A stretch of 6,744 nucleotides of DNA, taken from the NCBI GenBank assembly GCA_002299675.1, contig DBOW01000106.1:363-7106 (forward strand). The letters are read 5' to 3'. The translations under genes were made by a program, and so were the position numbers. The DNA comes from Solobacterium sp. UBA636 (GTDB taxonomy: Bacteria; Bacillota_I; Bacilli_A; Erysipelotrichales; Erysipelotrichaceae). Numbering within the stretch: the first letter of the stretch is position 1; every line of letters starts with the position of its first letter. The notes beneath the pieces are model-generated. The model was not told where the DNA came from. It did not search any database and was given only the letters and a program-made list of their open reading frames with translations. This document shows positions 5,299 to 6,744 of this stretch, in pieces.

Positions 5299-6510
5299 GC
5301 CATTTTCAAATAATGTCACTGTTTTACCATCCTTTGTAGTAGCTTCTATGCGGGTATCTTTATCACCTACCATAAAGTCCACATGAATCATTGAATCATT
5401 ACAGCCCATTTCCTTTAGTTCATCTTTCGAATAATTTTCATAGCCCTTTATTGTATCAGCTACCCCATCACCCAAGGCAATATGACAGGATGCATTTTCA
5501 TCAAAAAGAGTATTGTAGAATAAACTGCCAATCTGATTAATCGGTGAATCATAAGGCACTAAGGCTATCTCACCAAGATAGGCTGAACCCTCATCCATTC
5601 TGATCATTTCTTCAAGATGTTCAATTCCCTTTTCAGCCTTTACTTCAACAGCCTTTCCATTTTCAAAACGAACTGAAAAATTTTCAATCAGATTGCCATT
5701 GTAGCTTAAAGGCTTAGTTGCATAAACAATACCATTGGCAGAGTCTTTTAAAGGAAGTGTAAACAGCTCTTCACTTGGCATATTCGCAAAACAGATATGG
5801 CCGTTCTTCATTTTCATTTCTGCACTGGAGAATACAGCCTCTGGATGTTTCTTAACTCTAAAATCAGTACCGTTGCCTGAAGTATAGTGCAGTTCATCAA
5901 TATCCAGTTTATTTAATATTTCCGCATGTTTATTTAAACTGTCGGTATGCTGCTTCCAGTTTTCAAAGCTGTCCCCTTCATTCATTCTCATGGTCTTCAG
6001 GATGGCTTCTTCCAGTTTATTGTATGCTTCATCGTCACTTAAAGCAGGATACATCTTTTTAGCCCATGGAACAGATGGCATAGCTACAATTACCCACTGG
6101 CTTACTGAATCAATTTCATCAATATATTTCTTCAGCAAAGGATACCTGTTCTTTCTTGGTTCAGTCAGTTTATTTATATCAATGCCCTTATAGACATCTG
6201 GATCTGATGAAAGAATATGAATATTGACTGGGAATCTTTCAAGATCATCTTTATACATGCCTTCAAGCTCATTATTAACCTCACTTAAGGTTTCTATGGA
6301 CTGATTAATAAGATTTAATCTGTTAATTACATCATCATTCCACTTAACCACCGCCTTACGGGCACCCATTTCATAAGCCTTTTCAACAATCAGTTCAGCA
6401 AGTTTATGATGTTCAATCGATACATTGATTCTTACATCCTGTCCCTTTTGAATATTTACACCTACTTCACAGATGAGTCTTGCATATTCTTTCAGTTTAT
6501 TTTCATTCAT
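5284..6510 (-). CDS. Aminopeptidase, peptidase family M29 (AmpS/PepS/aminopeptidase T type), 408 aa
   Basis: A cytoplasmic metallo-aminopeptidase that removes N-terminal residues from short peptides, feeding intracellular amino-acid recycling. The length matches the family's roughly 410 residues. The N-terminal part (1-200) has the family's NIQKGQDVRINVSIEH block (19-34). The catalytic part carries the expected metal ligands: a glutamate in MPSEELFT (244-251), Glu314 in YLGEIALVP, His343 in NASCHIALG, and His376 and Asp378 in MIHVDFMVG. The tyrosine found 7 residues after the histidine in AmpT/AmpS-type members is Val350 here (HIALGDGV); PepS-like members may differ at this site. The ATG at 6510 follows AAGGAG (6526-6521) by 10 bases. 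The gene overlaps the HAD gene upstream by 8 bases, indicating translational coupling in one operon. No clear terminator follows; the sepF promoter overlaps its end. Confidence 0.93.
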   Translation of the reverse strand: MNENKLKEYARLICEVGVNIQKGQDVRINVSIEHHKLAELIVEKAYEMGARKAVVKWNDDVINRLNLINQSIETLSEVNNELEGMYKDDLERFPVNIHILSSDPDVYKGIDINKLTEPRKNRYPLLKKYIDEIDSVSQWVIVAMPSVPWAKKMYPALSDDEAYNKLEEAILKTMRMNEGDSFENWKQHTDSLNKHAEILNKLDIDELHYTSGNGTDFRVKKHPEAVFSSAEMKMKNGHICFANMPSEELFTLPLKDSANGIVYATKPLSYNGNLIENFSVRFENGKAVEVKAEKGIEHLEEMIRMDEGSAYLGEIALVPYDSPINQIGSLFYNTLFDENASCHIALGDGVADTIKGYENYSKDELKEMGCNDSMIHVDFMVGDKDTRIEATTKDGKTVTLFENGLWAI

Positions 6511-6744
6511 TTACCAATTTCTCCTTTAACATAGTTTTATAGAAGCCATCATTTAAAACATCAGGCGCTTTAAATCTGGCCACTTCCTTTAATCTCTCAC
6601 AGGCATTATCCATGGCATAGCTGTTATATACAGCTTCCATCATTTCTATATCATTAAGCCCATCACCAAAGGCATAGGCATCTTTATAGCTGATATCTAA
6701 ATGCTTAAGCAGTCTTTTAATGGCATTGCCCTTATTGGCACCTA
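6503..6744 (-). CDS. HAD superfamily hydrolase, Cof/YidA-like phosphatase, C-terminal part (5' end outside window)
   Basis: The last 79 codons of a haloacid dehalogenase type-IIB (Cof-like) phosphatase, a family acting on sugar phosphates, pyridoxal phosphate or flavin nucleotides; the substrate here is unknown. Visible are motif III, GANKGNAIKRLL, with its catalytic lysine, and motif IV, FGDGLNDIEMM, with the Mg2+-binding aspartates of GDxxND. The characteristic ending also appears: YAMDNACERLKEVA, then a variant of the usual NxxDGV segment (LNDGFYKTM). The nucleophile motif I (DxDGT) and the cap domain lie beyond the high-coordinate edge. The gene ends with TGA (6505-6503) inside the first codons of the peptidase gene, in the pattern ATGAATGA, and the peptidase's ribosome site lies within its last codons. 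Confidence 0.92.
   Translation of the reverse strand, partial: GANKGNAIKRLLKHLDISYKDAYAFGDGLNDIEMMEAVYNSYAMDNACERLKEVARFKAPDVLNDGFYKTMLKEKLVNE

Noticed and set aside
1..6744. A novel defence, mobile or biosynthetic system
   Set aside because: All recognised genes are housekeeping families; no integrase, transposase, toxin-antitoxin pair, nuclease, direct repeats or compositional break was seen.

Overview
The window looks like chromosomal housekeeping DNA from a low-GC Gram-positive bacterium (Bacillota). A divergent SepF, an isoleucine T-box leader, a clostridial-type ferredoxin and strong AAGGAG ribosome sites support this. An anaerobic, gut-type Erysipelotrichia or clostridial lineage is plausible, but that placement is inference. 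UGA is used as a stop (the HAD and 54-aa genes end in TGA), so this is not a Mycoplasma-type code. Every supported gene lies on the minus strand, so transcription runs from high to low coordinates. No mobile element, CRISPR array, tRNA or rRNA is visible, and no gene-free stretch exceeds 300 bases.

In transcription order: (1) the C-terminal end of a HAD/Cof-type phosphatase, overlapping by 8 bases a complete M29 aminopeptidase; (2) a promoter spanning the peptidase stop, then sepF (cell division, starting at GTG); (3) an isoleucine T-box riboswitch starting almost at the sepF stop, with AUC specifier, Stem III, T-box motif and terminator; (4) ileS, 914 residues; (5) an unrecognised 54-residue gene followed at once by a terminator; (6) an AI-2E/PerM family membrane protein; (7) a promoter and a 58-residue 2[4Fe-4S] ferredoxin with its own terminator; (8) the first 74 codons of miaB, cut by the window edge.

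The genes form short units rather than one pathway. HAD-peptidase are translationally coupled, sepF sits upstream of tRNA-responsive ileS plus the 54-aa gene, and the transporter, ferredoxin and miaB each have a promoter-like element. The sepF-ileS neighbourhood resembles the Bacillota ylm/divIVA/ileS cluster with the usual genes between sepF and ileS missing. MiaB and the ferredoxin are both iron-sulfur proteins, but a functional link is only a guess.

I found no new multi-gene system. The most interesting signals are: two genes (miaB and the AI-2E protein) with the same compact terminator, -10 box, 7-base gap and ATG layout and no ribosome site, suggesting leaderless mRNAs; an IleRS whose HIGH motif reads HAGT; an orphan 54-aa gene locked between ileS and a terminator; and a ferredoxin with extra cysteines.
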